In this document: positions 8,401-10,055 of the stretch, one piece after another | How the letters are laid out: each line of letters begins with the position of its first letter | Numbering within the stretch: the first letter of the stretch is position 1 | Translations under genes and position numbers: made by a program | Notes under the pieces: generated by a model | The model's database searches: none | What the model was told of the DNA's origin: nothing | What the model saw: only the letters and a program-made list of their open reading frames with translations | Assembly: GCA_001598975.1 (NCBI GenBank) | Contig: BBXU01000063.1 | Coordinates: 1-10,055 of the forward strand | Length of the DNA stretch: 10,055 nt | Origin: Parachlorella kessleri | Lineage: Eukaryota > Chlorophyta > Trebouxiophyceae > Chlorellales > Chlorellaceae | Direction: 5' to 3'

Positions 8401-9835
8401 TGACCCAGTGTGTTGTTGCATGGCCCGCTTCGTCAGGGTTGCTTGGTCACTTGGCCCAGTGTGATGCTTCAGTGGTCATGGTGACGTGTGGGGGGTCGGC
8501 TGAGCTCAAGCGCCACTGGCGGGTACCCTACTGGTGTGTTGCTGCTGTCGCTGGTATCGCGGGGATGGCCAGTGCCTGTGCGCGGATACCCCAGCATTCC
8601 ACCAGCAGTGTTGTACGACACCCGCCACCCACCCCGCCCTTGGTGGCGACATCATGCAGGCAGCGGAGGGCGATGCGCTAGAGGTGGAGGTCCCGGTGGG
8701 GCAGGTGTCTGGGGTGGCGGCGGGCAGCAACGGCACGCTGTGGGTGCTGCACAGGGGGGCCAGAGCCTGGGACCAGGACACCTTCCTGGGAGAGCGCATG
8801 GCTGACACGACGCCCATCCAGGGCCCTATGGTGCTCCACCTTGAGCAAGACACTGGCAAGGTGTGTTTGTTCGAGTATGAACTTAAGGATTACACAGCAC
8901 AGCGTGGGCTCCTGGCATGCATCGCGGGGCATGTAGAGGGTCTCGCATGACGGCACTGGGGTGTGTGCCCTCAGTCCAGCCCCGGTAGGCCTCTTCCGTG
9001 CCTGCCTCCCTGCCCGCAGTAGCACAGGCGGGGGGCCGGCACAGCGCTGATGCATGGGCGGTGTTTTGTTTGCCAGCAACCTGCGGAGGCGTTAACATGG
9101 GCTACCCCGCTATGCGAGGGCATGTCTGTTATGCCCTGCAACTCTTACACCCATGCTGGGGTGCTCCAAGTGCCAGGGCTTGCTGTGGTTTGACGTGTCA
9201 GCAGGTGCTTCGGGCTTTCGGTGCTGGCACCTTCCTGATGCCCCATATGATCACCGAGGACTTGGATGGCAATGTCTGGGTCACAGGTCCGCCTATGAGG
9301 GGTTGCATGCTTGCCTAGATGATGGGCGGCCCTGCCTGTTTTGTCTGTATGTGTGGTGTGTATGTGGGGGGAGCTGGCAAGCATGCCAATCGAAGGGCGG
9401 CGCAGTGCAAGGCACGACTGCCATATGCTGCAACCCCCCCCACCCCCCCCCACCCCCACCCACCCCACCCCGAGACCCGCTGTTGCTCGTGGGTAGCACC
9501 GGGTTGACCCCTGGGGCGCAGCCGGTTCCCCGGGCAGGCCCTCTCTTCATCTTGGAACAGTGCATGGGGACGCCCGCAGGGCCCATGGCATGGCCCCAGC
9601 CCTGAAGCAAGTGGCGCATGTGCTGCCCCCGCCGTCGGGCCGTGGGCAGCTGCTGCATTTCGTCCCATGCTGCCCAATGTGTGCTTCCGGAACCCAAGTG
9701 GCTGGGGTCGTCTGGGGTGCAGATGTGGGGCTGCACCAGGCGGTCAAGTTTTCCCCCGATGGACGGAAGATCATGGAGCTGGGCCGGCGGCTGCAGCCAG
9801 GCCATGACAACACCACCCTATGCAAGCCGACTCAT
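5458..9835 (+). CDS. PAM: Bifunctional peptidylglycine alpha-amidating monooxygenase (PHM-PAL), 3' part beyond the window
   Basis: PAM converts C-terminal glycine-extended peptides to amidated peptides in the secretory pathway: PHM hydroxylates the glycine alpha carbon using copper, O2 and ascorbate, and PAL cleaves off glyoxylate. Exons 5458-5686, 5958-6136, 6615-6835, 7365-7545, 7839-7910, 8220-8348, 8660-8860, 9205-9286 and 9723-9835 join in frame (469 residues so far) through GT-AG introns of 271, 478, 529, 293, 309, 311, 344 and 436 nt. Residues 1 to about 20 are a Leu-rich signal peptide. Copper ligands are H71, H72, H138 (CuH site) and H204, H206, M284 (CuM site). Q136, R202, N286 and Y288 match rat Q170, R240, N316 and Y318. 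A possible N-glycosylation site is N26-V-T. PAL starts near 349, with LHRG (R369 matching catalytic Arg533) and the zinc ligand H418 in PHMITEDLDGNVWVTD. The rest of PAL, including the other zinc ligands and any membrane anchor, is not seen. ATG 5458 is chosen because it begins the signal peptide. Chlamydomonas has a PAM linked to cilia formation (established knowledge). Confidence 0.93.
6836..7364 (+). other. PAM intron 3 (529 nt)
   Basis: The longest complete intron seen in PAM. The donor is GTGGGC and the acceptor is CCCCTGCAG at 7356-7364. It contains G-rich stretches around 7008-7018 and 7201-7250. A second plausible acceptor at 7295-7297 would open in a frame that stops at once, so 7365 was chosen because it keeps phase 2 and leads directly into the conserved PQxPQxFY block. 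No gene was recognised inside. Confidence 0.7.
7815..7834 (+). repeat. Four tandem GTGCT units before a PAM splice acceptor
   Basis: GTGCT is repeated four times and runs directly into the GCAG acceptor (7835-7838) of the exon encoding the CuM methionine. It is a microsatellite within the polypyrimidine-tract position of intron 4. Copy-number change could affect splicing of that exon. Confidence 0.6.
8360..8473 (+). repeat. Imperfect tandem duplication in PAM intron 6
   Basis: Two copies of roughly 55-60 bases follow each other. The first starts with CATGGGCCGCTT at 8360 and the second with CATGGCCCGCTT at 8419. Both contain TCAGGGTTG and end in a CCCAGTGTG string (8404-8412 and 8455-8463), with small indels between. 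It lies fully in the intron between 8349 and 8659. No function is assigned. Confidence 0.55.
8660..9835 (+). other. N-terminal part of the PAL lyase domain (exons 7-9)
   Basis: Residues 338-469 cover the first blades of the six-bladed NHL-type propeller. VPVGQVSGVAAG and W-V-L-H-R-G (365-370) match the start of rat PAL with Arg533. FLMPHMITEDLDGNVWVTD (414-432) carries the zinc ligand equivalent to His585. The aspartate of VTD is rebuilt across the intron between 9286 and 9723, followed by VGLHQAVKFSPDGR and the C-K-P-T-H sequence at 465-469. The catalytic Tyr654 and the later His690 and His786 equivalents would be encoded downstream of the window. Confidence 0.85.
9434..9471 (+). repeat. C-rich low-complexity tract in PAM intron 8
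   Basis: A run made almost only of C with single A bases, in the intron between exons 8 and 9. On the minus strand it is a run of G tracts that could form a G-quadruplex in principle. Its length may be affected by sequencing error. Confidence 0.6.
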
Positions 9836-10055
9836 GTGAGCCAGGCCCCGTTGCCCTCTGTTGCGGTGGGGAAGAAAGGAGGCATAAGGGTGCATGTGGG
9901 GTTGTGGGGGTGGTGGTGTTGGTGTATGCTAGAGAGGAGGTGTTGCCGGCAGGAGGCAGGCTGTGTGTTGCAGCGCTGGGACTGCTTTGCAGGCTGCAGC
10001 ACTGAAGCTGATATATTTTTTATTTTTTTTTTAGGGGGGGGGGGGGGGTGGGGGT
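9836..10055 (+). other. Start of PAM intron 9, running off the window
   Basis: Begins with the donor GTGAGC after the codon for H469. No exon resembling the next PAL block (a V-A-V strand followed by a D-G-Y-C-N-S-R type motif) was found before the window ends. The last 40 bases are homopolymer-rich: 6 T, A, 10 T, A, 15 G, T, then 5 G. A TTTTTTTTTTAG acceptor-like string occurs there, but the following G run does not code for anything recognisable. Confidence 0.6.

Overview
The window looks like nuclear DNA from a green alga, most likely a chlorophyte of the Chlamydomonas/Volvox group. The reasons are: long GT-AG introns between short, moderately GC-rich exons; TGTAA polyadenylation motifs at the 3' ends rather than AATAAA; a plastid/cyanobacterial-type LON-domain protein; and a peptide-amidating enzyme of the kind known from Chlamydomonas. 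There is no sign of bacterial gene organisation. No mobile element, CRISPR array, tRNA or rRNA gene was recognised. The species cannot be named from this sequence.

Three genes were reconstructed by joining exons at in-frame GT-AG junctions. (1) Plus strand, about 559-2632 (five exons): a 348-residue stand-alone LON substrate-binding-domain protein with a probable chloroplast transit peptide. (2) Minus strand, 4805-4024 (three exons): a 103-residue protein of unknown family. (3) Plus strand, 5458 to beyond the window end (nine exons seen, 469 residues): the signal peptide, a complete PHM (monooxygenase) domain and the first part of the PAL (lyase) domain of a bifunctional peptidylglycine alpha-amidating monooxygenase (PAM). 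All six copper ligands are visible.

Layout: 1-558 is a possible promoter/5' region; 559-2632 is the LON gene; 2633-3320 is its 3' UTR, with a duplicated TGTAA-containing motif. The 3' UTR of the minus-strand gene runs from 4023 to about 3310, so the two genes are tail to tail and their transcript ends probably touch or overlap. Then come the small minus-strand gene, a 652-base divergent intergenic region (4806-5457), and PAM to the end. The window stops inside a PAM intron, in a T-run/G-run homopolymer.

Only PAM and the LON protein have a recognisable biochemical role, and nothing ties them into one pathway. The small unknown gene shares a head-to-head promoter region with PAM, which is the only contextual link suggested. 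No wholly new system was found. The points most worth following are the algal PAM with its altered disulfide set, its overlapping uORF, and the unknown divergent partner gene.
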